35,649 nt of DNA. Source: Nitrospira japonica (lineage in GTDB: Bacteria > Nitrospirota > Thermodesulfovibrionia > UBA6902). Position 1 is the first letter of the stretch, and the number at the start of each line of letters is the position of its first letter. This document shows positions 27,196-34,344 of this stretch, one piece after another. Where the stretch lies: assembly GCA_020723105.1 (NCBI GenBank), contig DYJL01000029.1, positions 1 to 35,649 on the forward strand. The letters run 5' to 3'. The notes beneath the pieces were generated by a model, which ran no database searches, was not told where the DNA came from, and saw nothing but the letters and a program-made list of their open reading frames with translations. The position numbers and the translations under genes are program-made.

Positions 27196-28205
27196 TCAGA
27201 GGTCAGGTGACTTCGAGATAGCCCCGTATAGGGCAAATGTGAAAGCCGAATTTGGCTGATTGCCCTGCTCTTTAAACCTGCATACAACATGAATGATTCT
27301 ACCATCTATTGCAGGTCCTTCAATTCTATATCTCGTTCCACGTATGTCTTCTGTTAGTTTCTTTTCTATTCTTCCTTTAAGTAAGTATAGCATTTTCAAT
27401 ATCTCCTCTTTCCAGTTAGTGCGCAAGATATAGTTGCCGCCGCTCTGAAGCGCCCACTGATAGCGATCCTCGTTCTTGTATATTTCGATATTTAAACGAA
27501 TGTTTTTTCCTGTTGTTGTCTCCGTAACTGTCACGTCAAACAAAGAAGCAGCGCGGCTGTTTCTCTCAAGTAACCGCCCGATCCTTCTTTCCGCCTTCTG
27601 CCGGTCTCTGAGTTTTCCCGGTTCAGGATTGCCGTCTCTTTCTCCTTCCGGCCTTCAGAGCGGCAAAGCACAAAGACTTCCTCTGCGCCTTCGGGGCTTG
27701 CACATTTTTTCATTTCAACGCCGGGATGAACAGACTTGTGGACAGTCAGGGCGGCTGTCGCGACTGTAACCCCTTTTTGCCTGGGGATTACCTATGGCCG
27801 TGCCTTCAAAGTATGTGGAGGTGATATCGTAAAACAGAAAGTCGAAGCTCTCTCTAAAGAGTTCACCATAGCGCTCCTGCAGATGTCTGCACAGAGCGTC
27901 CTTATGGGGAAGCAGGGCATCCAATGACCGGTAAAGACGGTCGTCATTTACCCTGTCCGTGGGAACTCCCAGCAGATCATCAAGCGCTGTCTTGTCATAC
28001 CATGATTCCGCTATCTGCAGCTCCGAAGACGGTGCACAAAATCGCGCAATAGTGAGGATACAGGCCATTACTGACCACGGAATTGCTTCCCTTCCTTCCG
28101 GCATCTGTTCTTTACAGAATTCGGCAAAGCCGAGTTTCTGCCAAAGTAGAAGGTAGGACGATTGATTTGCTTCTTTTTGCGGCCTGGTAATTGAATACGC
28201 CCTTT
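27196..28205 (-). pseudogene. IS1634-family transposase relic, multiply broken
   Basis: Pieces in order on the minus strand: SSYLLLWQKLGFAEFCKEQM (about 28150), then PWSVMACILTIARFCAPSSE ... FLFYDITSTYFEG ... NPQAKRGYSRDSRPDCPQVC (27715-28104). An internal deletion joins this to VHPGVEMKKCASPEGAEEVF and CRSEGRKEKETAILNR (27610-27735). After a frameshift comes AERRIGRLLERNSRAASLFD ... ALQSGGNYILRTNW (27420-27600). All match segments of IS1634-type DDE transposases. Beyond YILRTNW (27196-27420) the frame continues into unrelated sequence (GTRYRIEGPAIDGRIIHVVC) resembling a small toxin tail. No terminal inverted repeats were found. Confidence 0.75.
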
Positions 28206-28227
28206 CTCGGGCCGGGAAGATACAAAT

Positions 28228-28266
28228 GAGTTGGAGAGTTTGAAGAGTTCATAGAGTTGGGAGTTT
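28228..28266. repeat. degenerate GAGTT-rich repeat tract
   Basis: GAGTT recurs at 5-12 bp intervals (GAGTTGGAGAGTTTGAAGAG, then TTCATAGAGTTGGGAGTTT) between the IS1634 relic and the primase fragment. A related tract is at 28604-28640. Spacing is irregular, so it is not a CRISPR. Confidence 0.55.
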
Positions 28267-28718
28267 CAGAAGCTGAGCGCTGACTGCTCTATTTTCCTCC
28301 CATACAAGCCTACGCAATCCTTGTTCTCATCAAAGACCGGAAAGACCGCGCAGCCGTAGAACATCTCATTACCTTTGTCGTTGAGTATCCCGATCTCTTT
28401 AAGTGAGTCCAGGATATCGCCCTCATCCGGAATGGTGTTTAAGAGAGTGCCATTGCTATAGCCGATCTGGAAGTCTGCAAAGATGCTGTTATCGGTGATC
28501 CCTCTGGATATCAAATACTCCATCGCCCTCTGATCTTCACAGAAGCTTTTGTGATAGAAAGATACGACGCGATTTAAGAAACGGGTTTTAGAGGTTTTAG
28601 AGGTTTTAGAGTTCATGGAGTTATGGAGTTCAAGAGTTTTTGTCTGAGTGCTCGGTGTTCCGACTTTTGCCTTTCCCTTCTGCTCTTCTGCTCTTTTGCG
28701 CTCCATTGAGCTTTTCAT
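28266..28718 (-). pseudogene. DnaG-type primase, catalytic N-lobe fragment
   Basis: Encodes a linker rich in SKT repeats, then RFLNRVVSFYHKSFCEDQRA, YLISRGITDNSIFADFQIGY and GNEMFYGCAVFPVFDENKDC, VGLYGRK. This is the region between the CHC2 zinc finger and the Toprim centre of DnaG-like primases (the YLxxRGI...F.IGY and R.hFPI.d..G.v.gf.gR motifs). It is one frame off from the CHC2 segment (28630-28971), and the protein stops before the Toprim acidic residues. With the zinc finger segment it makes a broken plasmid- or ICE-type primase. Confidence 0.8.
28586..28611. repeat. 9-bp tandem repeat (TTTTAGAGG)
   Basis: Three consecutive units, the last lacking one base. On the coding strand they specify Ser-Lys-Thr three times in the primase linker. 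Each unit keeps the frame, so its number can vary without harm. Confidence 0.8.
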
Positions 28719-28971
28719 ATGCTTCCCGAAATCCGATGCCCTCTTTCTTGGTAACGAACCCGATCACGTCGCCGCCGGCGTTGCAGCCGAAGCAGTGATA
28801 GAGGTTTGTTTTGGGATTTACGGTAAAGGATGGGGTTTTCTCTTTATGGAAGGGACAGAGGCCGACGTAGTTGCTGCCCTTTTTGGTGAGCTTTACGCCG
28901 TAAGACTCGATTACCGCCGCAAGCTCATAAGACCGCTTGACGGACTCGATCTCTTTCTTGCTTATTTGCAT
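28630..28971 (-). pseudogene. CHC2 zinc-finger primase segment, frameshifted
   Basis: Starts MQISKKEIESVKRSYELAAV and contains the primase zinc ribbon C39-P-F-H42 ... C60-F-G-C63 (CPFHKEKTPSFTVNP, YHCFGCNAGGD), followed by VIGFVTKKEGIGFREAYEKL. In DnaG-type primases this binds the template. The frame then leaves the catalytic part, which continues in another frame in 28266-28718. The join lies near two direct copies of the 8-mer AGAGCAGA; a third copy would restore the frame, so loss of one unit by slippage is a likely cause. The start overlaps the DUF5659-like gene by 47 bp. GAGGAG precedes the ATG. Confidence 0.8.
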
Positions 28972-29242
28972 GGCTGCTCCTCTCTTTGTTTCTCTCGTTT
29001 TCGCGTTTGGTCTTAAACAGCACGTCCCTGAGATGGTTCAGGCTTTCTCTAAGCTGCAGGGGATCAACCATTGCCCTGCCGCTTCGGTACGCCTCATCAA
29101 GCTCCTTCAGGTCATCCCCCACAATCAGGAATGAGACTATTTTTCTGCTGTCTTCAGACAGGTGAACATCCGAAAGCTTTCCGCCTTTGGTCAGAAAGAA
29201 CGCCCCCCGGAATATGTCCGTCGTCTCAACTATGCTCTGCAA
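28925..29242 (-). CDS. DUF5659-like protein of a mobile element
   Basis: 105 residues. IFRGAFFLTKGGKLSDVHLS, then IVSFLIVGDDLKELDEAYRS and QLRESLNHLRDVLF follow the DUF5659 pattern (A-x-x-L-x-x-G-x-x-L near the N-terminus and a closing helix ending R-x-L-x-D-x-L-F). Translation begins at a TTG (29240-29242); AAGGAGGT 8 bases upstream decides this. The gene overlaps both neighbours (symE-like by 17 bp, primase by 47 bp), as in compact plasmid or ICE modules. Function unknown. Confidence 0.6.
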   Translation of the reverse strand: MQSIVETTDIFRGAFFLTKGGKLSDVHLSEDSRKIVSFLIVGDDLKELDEAYRSGRAMVDPLQLRESLNHLRDVLFKTKRENERNKERSSHANKQERDRVRQAVL

Positions 29243-29471
29243 CCTGCATCACCTCCTTGCCTTTTTCCACTCTATCAAGAGGGGCCAGGGGTGTGTTGTC
29301 CTCCTCAAACCGGATCGCTCTGATATTGAGAGCCCCGCGCCGACACTCAACCAGCACCTTGCCCCCTATATCAAACCCGCACTCCTTCAGCCATTTGCCC
29401 CCTAAGAAGATCAACGGATGCCCCGGATTCTCCCCGGGCTTTACCGTGACCGTCAATATCTGGTGTTTCAT
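29226..29471 (-). CDS. SymE-like toxin family protein
   Basis: 81 residues, MKHQILTVTVKPGENPGHPL then FLGGKWLKECGFDIGGKVLV. The P-x-x-x-L-x-G-K-W-L-x-x-x-G-F-x-x-G-x-x-V core is the signature of the SymE toxin fold (AbrB-like, type I toxin-antitoxin in E. coli). AAGGAG stands before the ATG. In mobile elements such SymE-like genes often have other roles. No antisense RNA could be recognised. First gene of the minus-strand SymE / DUF5659 / primase set. Confidence 0.7.
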   Translation of the reverse strand: MKHQILTVTVKPGENPGHPLIFLGGKWLKECGFDIGGKVLVECRRGALNIRAIRFEEDNTPLAPLDRVEKGKEVMQVAEHS

Positions 29472-29522
29472 TCTCAGCTCCTTTCCCCGCCTTTTCCCAA
29501 AATCGTGTCAAGTGGTTTTTTT

Positions 29523-29543
29523 GTGAATTGCAAATTTTTTCAC
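29523..29543. promoter_or_regulatory. possible operator, GTGAA-N11-TTCAC
   Basis: Short dyad with 5-bp arms in the 202-bp gap between the divergent SymE-like gene and the XRE regulator. A regulator of the XRE type would bind such a site. The arms are short, so chance is possible. Confidence 0.25.
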
Positions 29544-29673
29544 GGTTGTTTTATGGTTCAGGTTATGATACGCTGGATGTATCAGCTTGTCAAAAACTTT
29601 CTTATGGAAGTCTATGAAGAGCACTATTTTGAATTACAATAACAGGCATGAGAACGCTCAAGAGGAGTTCATA

Positions 29674-30057
29674 ATGCCTAAAAGGAAAGCTCAGCTAACC
29701 GAGGAAGGTAAAAGCTTCGGCGAAAGGTTAGCCCGGTTCCGGCAGGCTGCCGGGTATTCCCAGAGAGAGCTTGCCGCTGAAACCGGAATATCTCAACGTA
29801 TGGTTGTTTACTATGAGAAGGAATGCGAACGCATTCCCGTTCAACTTTTGCCGGTGTTCGCTAAGGTCCTCGGCATATCGGCGGATCAATTGCTGGGATT
29901 GGAGAAGACCAAAGACAACGGCAAGCGTCAAGACAGCCGCCTATGGAGAAGATTCAGTCAGGTCGAGAAGCTCCCCCCGCCTAAACGCAAGCAGATAGTC
30001 CAACTTCTCGACACCTTTTTGGAGAGCAAACGACTCAAGAAGGCCGGCCAACCATGA
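29674..30057 (+). CDS. XRE-family transcriptional regulator
   Basis: 127 residues. The helix-turn-helix domain (about 15-70) reads GERLARFRQAAGYSQRELAA, ETGISQRMVVYYEKE, then VQLLPVFAKVLGISADQLLG, followed by a tail PKRKQIVQLLDTFLES. Start MPKRKAQLTEEGKS is chosen because AGAGGAG lies 9 bases upstream; an earlier ATG-like start has no such site. The stop overlaps the ATG of the next gene by 4 bp. It probably controls the toxin-antitoxin pair downstream. Tails of related regulators survive at 32514 and 34278. Confidence 0.9.
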   Translation: MPKRKAQLTEEGKSFGERLARFRQAAGYSQRELAAETGISQRMVVYYEKECERIPVQLLPVFAKVLGISADQLLGLEKTKDNGKRQDSRLWRRFSQVEKLPPPKRKQIVQLLDTFLESKRLKKAGQP

Positions 30058-30365
30058 TGGATATTGATTGGATACGGCAGCGGATAAGGCTGGGAGAATA
30101 CTTCTTCTCAAAACACGGCGATCAGGAGCGGCAGAATGACAATCTCACTATTTCGGAGGTTAAAGAAGCCTTGCTGTCAGGCAGGATTTTAGAGCAGTAT
30201 CAGGATACGGGCAGGGGCGAAAGCTGTCTGGTTGCCGGATTTACAGAGGAGGGGAAGCCGATACATATTGTTTGCGGAGAGCGCGGCGGATGGCTTGTTA
30301 TAATTACCGTATACATCCCTCGTCCTCCTAAATTCAAAACGCCTTATGAAAGGGGTGAACGATGA
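30054..30365 (+). CDS. DUF4258-domain protein, putative toxin
   Basis: 103 residues. FSKHGDQERQNDNLTISEVK, then GRILEQYQDTGRGESCLVAG and KPIHIVCGE ... LVIITVYIP form the DUF4258 fold, a RelE/MqsR-like nuclease domain (S-x-H...R...I...V...ITVY). It is coupled by 4-bp overlaps to the XRE gene before and the YgiT-type antitoxin gene after, an order seen for MqsRA-like systems. Toxin role is inferred from domain and neighbours. Confidence 0.82.
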   Translation: MMDIDWIRQRIRLGEYFFSKHGDQERQNDNLTISEVKEALLSGRILEQYQDTGRGESCLVAGFTEEGKPIHIVCGERGGWLVIITVYIPRPPKFKTPYERGER

Positions 30366-30613
30366 ACAAGGTTTGCAGTTTCTGCGGCAACAAAAATTTC
30401 AGAGTGAGAAACGTTCAATACATCTACCGGCATGACGATCATCTCCTTATGGTCAATAATGTGCCCTGCGAAGAATGCGAATATTGCGGAGAGCAGTATT
30501 TCAGAGGCACGGACCTGGAGAAGATCGAGGCCAATTTCAAGGCCATTTACTCCTCTGGCAAAAAGGTCAAAAAAGAGATCGCCGTCCCAGTCGAGGAGTT
30601 CACAGAGATTTAA
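30362..30613 (+). CDS. YgiT-type zinc finger antitoxin
   Basis: 83 residues with two zinc knuckles, CSFCGNKN (C5-x2-C8) and CEECEYCGEQYF (C37-x2-C40-x2-C43), and VNNVPCEECEYCGEQYF typical of the MqsA N-terminal domain. There is no C-terminal DNA-binding HTH, so repression is probably done by the separate XRE protein. Ends TDLEKIEANFKAIY and a short basic tail. Third gene of a three-gene operon, overlapping the toxin gene by 4 bp. Confidence 0.88.
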   Translation: MNKVCSFCGNKNFRVRNVQYIYRHDDHLLMVNNVPCEECEYCGEQYFRGTDLEKIEANFKAIYSSGKKVKKEIAVPVEEFTEI

Positions 30614-30614
30614 G

Positions 30615-30634
30615 CTCTTCCTCGGTAGGAAGAG
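30615..30634 (+). terminator. hairpin after the XRE/DUF4258/YgiT operon
   Basis: Perfect 7-bp arms CTCTTCC/GGAAGAG around TCGGTA, starting 1 bp after the antitoxin stop. There is no T-run, so if it terminates transcription it is weak or factor-aided. Confidence 0.35.
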
Positions 30635-30663
30635 GCAACGAACGAATAAGGTACGGGCTTTCC

Positions 30664-30975
30664 TCAATAACACCGTTTCCCTTCCGTCTTATATCCAATG
30701 ATGATTCCCGCCGGATCTACTTCCCAATGGATGAAACAATCCGGACGCACCGGTTCGATATAAGCTAAATTTCCGTTATCCAATTTGTATGTTTTTTCTT
30801 TCCAGCCAATCCTCGATGGATAGGATTCAGGACGTGCCAGAACTTCTTTCAGTTCAGATAATGGTTGATTTTTCCATGCTTCAATAAATTCTTCAAGTGG
30901 AACTATTTGGGATAAACACCCATGTGAAAGAAACACGAGCATTATAAACCACCACATGATTAAGCGGTATTTCAT
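30664..30975 (-). CDS. small lipoprotein, putative immunity for rhs tip 3
   Basis: 103 residues. Signal peptide with lipobox LSHGC (Cys20), then a short soluble domain (EEFIEAWKNQPLSELKEVLA ... WEVDPAGIIIGYKTEGKRCY). Its ATG overlaps the TGA of the rhs-type tip upstream by 4 bp. The same coupling of tip and lipoprotein occurs at 32579 and 34345, which suggests immunity proteins anchored in the periplasm. No named family was recognised. Confidence 0.75.
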   Translation of the reverse strand: MKYRLIMWWFIMLVFLSHGCLSQIVPLEEFIEAWKNQPLSELKEVLARPESYPSRIGWKEKTYKLDNGNLAYIEPVRPDCFIHWEVDPAGIIIGYKTEGKRCY

Positions 30976-31420
30976 CTCTCACCTCGTGCTACCGTCTGAT
31001 AAGTAACTGATGCTCCATAGTCAGTCATCAACGCCGAATATGAAAGAGCAGCAGCTGGCAGCATACCTGGATAGTTTAGGGAGCTTCTGGCGAAACTCCC
31101 CATATATTTGTCAATGTTAACCTGAAATACGTCGTGCATACCTGCGACTGCATTAATTCCAGGGATGCGGTTAAGTACTCGGGAAATACGGCCGCCTTCA
31201 TTAAGCCATCCATTTGGATTTAATGGCCCACCTTGCTCCCCAATATTATTACATCCTTTGCAAGGGTATTGCAGCGGATCTTTCTTAACTGCCTCTCCGC
31301 CGCTTTCCAACGTAGCATCATAAGGTACCATCTTGCTATACATATACCTTGCCGCTACGGCTCCCGCTGCCGCTATCGCCCCAGTCTTAAATCCGTCCCA
31401 GAACGAACGGAAAGAACGGG
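30972..31420 (-). pseudogene. rhs-type C-terminal tip 3, cut by RAYT element
   Basis: Open from the RAYT element boundary: RSFWDGFKTGAIAAAGAVAA, RYMYSKMVPYD, then KGCNNIGEQGGPLNPNGWLN, NRIPGINAVAGMHDVFQVNI and LNYPGMLPAAALSYSALMTD. The HD motif is encoded at 31131-31136. This is the C-terminal effector portion of an rhs/polymorphic toxin. The N-terminal RHS core is missing, and the 5' end abuts GGGGTCAGCCC of the transposon. It shares with tip 2 the order P-x-x-N ... HD ... L-x-Y-P ... P-A. A start at ATG 31343 would give a 123-residue protein. Confidence 0.65.
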
Positions 31421-32495
31421 GTCAGCCCTTGAAATTATACAAACTTTTCTCAATTTGTGAGGCCTTCCTTTTCATTTTCCGGTTTCCTTTTACCTTAACT
31501 TTTGTCTTCTGATAAATCTTGGAAACAGATGAATAACTCAATCCCCCAACCATTTCCCCTATTTCATTGTTTGTTGCGCCCGTTCTCTCTTTCATCAGAT
31601 AAATAGCAACATCTCTTGGTTCCGACAACTTAATCCCTTCTTTTTTTTGCATATTCATGTAGTGATCTGAAACTGCCTCAAGCACGTCTCTTATACTGAA
31701 AGCCGCCCGTAACTCTTTCCTGCGGGAAACTTCATCCCTTTTGGAATTTTCTTCTTTTATTGTCCTAAGCGTTTCTTTGATAAATCTTGTGCTGCCAAGA
31801 ATCATTCCGCCATAAACGTCTTTTGCCGGATTATCCAGATCAATTCCAACTGCACTCTCTACAAACTTCCGGTAATTTTCTTTGGCGTTGCCATTTTTGT
31901 ATTCTACTAATCCAAGCACTAAATGGTCCGTTATTAATTCATTTTGAGTGTTTGAAGTATACATCTTATAACTGCTGTATTGATAAGATTCAGGCCGTTC
32001 TACTATTCCCGCCCTGACCGGATTCAGATGAACATACCTGCTTAGTTCAAGCAGGTAATTATTCTTATCCACCATAAACGATTTATATCTCCCCTGAAAC
32101 AAATGGCCGCTTCTTTTCGTTTTTTTATTGAAATAGGTTGTGTAGGATCCATTGATATAATGCATCGCTCTACTGAGGTTGGCTTCCGGGGTTTCGATAA
32201 TGAGATGATAGTGATTGCTCATCAATACGTAACAATGGATCATAATCTTGTACTTATTCCTGGCATTGGCAAGATACTCTATAAACTTCTCGTAATCTCT
32301 TTTGCATGAATATATTTTCTTGCGCTCATTCCCCCTCGCAGTTACATGATAAACAGCCCCCTCATATTCCATTCGTAACGGCCTTGCCATCGTGTCCCCT
32401 CAGACTTTGATGCAATAGAATAAAGAACTCCGCCCTCCCAAGTCAATTTTATTTTAATTGTTTGTCCTAAAATTACTTTTTCAAGGGCTGACCCC
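31418..32495. mobile_element. RAYT (REP-associated Y1 transposase) element
   Basis: Inverted copies of a 16-bp sequence, GGGGTCAGCCCTTGAA at 31418-31433 and TTCAAGGGCTGACCCC at 32480-32495, bound the transposase gene. The transposase stop codon lies inside the left copy. Related solo copies are at 26656-26670 and 34255-34270. The element lies immediately 5' of the remnant of rhs tip 3. Confidence 0.8.
31422..32390 (-). CDS. REP-associated tyrosine (Y1) transposase with DnaA-like C-terminus
   Basis: 322 residues. Starts MARPLRMEYEGAVYHVTARG; has the HuH motif HYHLII (MSNHYHLIIETP), the region SGHLFQGRYKSFMVDK, and RYVHLNPVRAGIVERPESYQ with the tyrosine-bearing helix typical of IS200/RAYT Y1 transposases. 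A C-terminal 100-residue extension (RELRAAFSIRDVLEAVSDHY and GATNNEIGEMVGGLSYSSVS) is an HTH resembling the DnaA DNA-binding domain, common in long RAYTs. All catalytic motifs are intact. It ends NFKG, encoded by the repeat itself. Confidence 0.93.
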   Translation of the reverse strand: MARPLRMEYEGAVYHVTARGNERKKIYSCKRDYEKFIEYLANARNKYKIMIHCYVLMSNHYHLIIETPEANLSRAMHYINGSYTTYFNKKTKRSGHLFQGRYKSFMVDKNNYLLELSRYVHLNPVRAGIVERPESYQYSSYKMYTSNTQNELITDHLVLGLVEYKNGNAKENYRKFVESAVGIDLDNPAKDVYGGMILGSTRFIKETLRTIKEENSKRDEVSRRKELRAAFSIRDVLEAVSDHYMNMQKKEGIKLSEPRDVAIYLMKERTGATNNEIGEMVGGLSYSSVSKIYQKTKVKVKGNRKMKRKASQIEKSLYNFKG

Positions 32496-32513
32496 TGTCG
32501 TTTCTGTCCCTCT

Positions 32514-32570
32514 CAACAAAAGACCCTCCTGAAGACTATTGATACTTTCCTGAAGGCGGCGGAGAAGTAA
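32514..32570 (+). pseudogene. tail of an XRE-type regulator (relic)
   Basis: Reads QQKTLLKTIDTFLKAAEK then stop, like the C-terminus of XRE regulators such as the intact one at 29674 (KRKQIVQLLDTFLES). It stands 18 bp after a RAYT repeat and 8 bp before the convergent lipoprotein stop. No upstream HTH remains. Confidence 0.5.
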
Positions 32571-32578
32571 TTTCTAAT

Positions 32579-33145
32579 TTAAGGACTCGTCAGCATTTCT
32601 TTGAAACGATACCATTGATAATCCCCACCGCCCATAGGAATAAAGCCAAAAGCTAATCCTGCTCCTTCAGAATGTTGTTTTATCACAAGATACCCATCAT
32701 CACTTTTCATAAGAATATGTTTCGTTTTCATCAGGCCAATAACATTTTCGCCCACAAGCTCAGTATTAGATTTCAGGGCGATCTCCTCATTTGTACAAAA
32801 ATAGTCTCTATCTTTCTTGTAATATTTTCTATCTACAAGATTACTTTCATCCCAAAGAGTAATTTCTATACTGTCACTGCTTGTCTGACTGATTTGTATA
32901 TGCGATATTTTTCTCTTATCCTGGTATAACAACAAGCTAAAGCCAATCGGTCGTTTTGGATGGTCTGCATCATCACCCATATTAATATATCTACCAGTTA
33001 CATCGAGGCAACCAGTATCTCGTTTAGGAATTAACTTTCCCCATTTATTTGGATAATCAGTATTGGCAGCATGCGTATAACAGCCAGTCACTGCCAAGAT
33101 CAACCACCCAATTAAAAGATAAATTCGCATCGAGGGCAGTTTCAT
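32579..33145 (-). CDS. lipoprotein, putative immunity for rhs tip 2
   Basis: 188 residues. Signal peptide with lipobox AVTGC (Cys22) and a soluble domain of about 165 residues (GCLDVTGRYINMGDDADHPK ... GAGLAFGFIPMGGGDYQWYR). Starts directly after the stop of tip 2 (0-bp spacing); an internal ATG five codons later would also leave a full signal peptide. Longer than the other two lipoproteins and not obviously homologous, as expected for immunity proteins that match different toxins. Function inferred from position. Confidence 0.75.
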   Translation of the reverse strand: MKLPSMRIYLLIGWLILAVTGCYTHAANTDYPNKWGKLIPKRDTGCLDVTGRYINMGDDADHPKRPIGFSLLLYQDKRKISHIQISQTSSDSIEITLWDESNLVDRKYYKKDRDYFCTNEEIALKSNTELVGENVIGLMKTKHILMKSDDGYLVIKQHSEGAGLAFGFIPMGGGDYQWYRFKEMLTSP

Positions 33146-34114
33146 TTATTTGATTCTTTTATTCTCCATGCCTAATGTTATCGGAACAGTCATAGGCGAA
33201 TATTGGGCCGCAGCTCCAGCCAAAGTAAAGGCAACCGCCGGTGGTATAGTCGGATACAACATGAGTGGTCGCAACATCTTAGGCGTTAAATCAATAATTA
33301 GATCATGCGCCACTGAACCCTGATTGACATATGGGACGTTTTTTGCAATCCATTCCATTTTTGGATTTCCTTCACAAAGGAAACCAGTGCAATGAGCCTT
33401 ACCAAAAAGCGCATGTGATGTATTCTCTGGATCGCTATAATATTCTGGAGATCCTTCTCTATATAAATCGGCGTCCTCAGTTGCAACTCTCCCGTCAGGC
33501 GGCACGCCAAACAACTTATTATAAGAGTATGCAGCAAATGCAAAAGATGCTGCATACACAAATCCATCTTCAAATGACCCGCCAGCCAATGCCGAAACTC
33601 CGCCGCCTGCAAGCCCGGACACAGCAACACGCCCCATGCTCCATGAATTACCGTAATGGCCGCCTATTGCTCCGAAAGCTGCTCCGCCTATAGCACCAAG
33701 TCCAGCGCCTCTTAGCATGCCCTGCCCTATATCTCCGCCATAGATAGCTGCGCCCAGTCCTCCAGCCGTTGCCCCTGCCGCCGCCCCGCCCGCAGCACCT
33801 GAAATTGCACCTGCAAGTGTAACATTTGTGACTGAATTCTTGATCGCACCTGCGACTGCGCCTTCCACCCCAGAAAATACGCCTCCTGAAACACCTCCAA
33901 TAAAAGCTCCTGTCAACATAGCGCCCGCATCCCAGTCACTTTGTGCCCCTGCGCTTATAGCACCAATTGCTGCCCCTTGAGCTATGACAGCCGCATTAGC
34001 TGCAACATATGAAGCAACAGCAACTATGATGTCATCGATTAGGAAGAAGTGCCCACTGGGATCTGTGTATATGACCGGATTATTTGCGCAAACAATCCGG
34101 TAAGCCGTCTTCGC
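33146..34114 (-). pseudogene. displaced rhs C-terminal tip 2
   Basis: Open frame of 322 residues without a natural start. It opens with the end of an RHS core, CANNPVIYTDPSGHFFLIDD, then a long glycine/alanine-rich hydrophobic segment (GAISGAAGGAAAGATAGGLG ..., about 33600-33960), and a terminal domain with NVPYVNQGSVAHDLIIDLTP (HD codons at 33302-33307) and LMLYPTIPPAVAFTLAGAAA. An ATG at 33919 would give 257 residues. It keeps only about 30 bp of homology with the rhs core of tip 1 (TGCGCAAATAATCCGGT), typical of an orphan tip. A 26-bp near-palindrome (34075-34100) covers the breakpoint. Confidence 0.7.
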
Positions 34115-34250
34115 TCAAACAGCTAATAACCCAATAAAGACGCCCGGTTGGAGGCGATCCGCCGCAATAGGAGCTTCAGCGATTTTTGACCATTTTTAGA
34201 AAGAGCGTAACAGTAATTCTATAGGAACTTTCGTTTTCCGTCAAAAGTAT

Positions 34251-34270
34251 TTTTTCAAGGGCAGACCCCA
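34251..34270 (+). repeat. solo RAYT-type repeat (copy B)
   Basis: TTTTTTCAAGGGCAGACCCC, differing from the transposon end by CAG for CTG. It lies in the 230-bp gap between lipoprotein 1 and tip 2. Confidence 0.75.
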
Positions 34271-34277
34271 GTCACAC

Positions 34278-34319
34278 CAAGACGCAAACAGATCGTTCAG
34301 ATCCTCGATGCCTTCACTC
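34278..34319 (+). pseudogene. tail of a second XRE-type regulator (relic)
   Basis: Reads PRRKQIVQILDAF, nearly identical to PKRKQIVQLLDTF in the intact XRE protein (29674-30057). It begins 7 bp after a RAYT repeat and runs toward the stop of lipoprotein 1, the same arrangement as at 32514. Nothing of the HTH domain remains. Confidence 0.55.
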
Positions 34320-34344
34320 GATACCACAAACACCAGTTTCTTTT

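Noticed and set aside
27196-27543. Independent toxin gene of 115 residues
   Set aside because: Its first part continues the IS1634 transposase frame (RIGRLLERNSRAASLFDVTV ... GGNYILRTNW), so it is a chimeric relic; only the tail may derive from a toxin.
28228-28640. GAGTT-rich repeats as a CRISPR array
   Set aside because: Units are very short, spacing is irregular and no unique spacers of 30-40 bp occur between identical repeats.
34100-34190. Integron attC site
   Set aside because: Some GCC/CGCC-rich dyads occur, but no paired R and L boxes with the expected core were found and no integrase is present.
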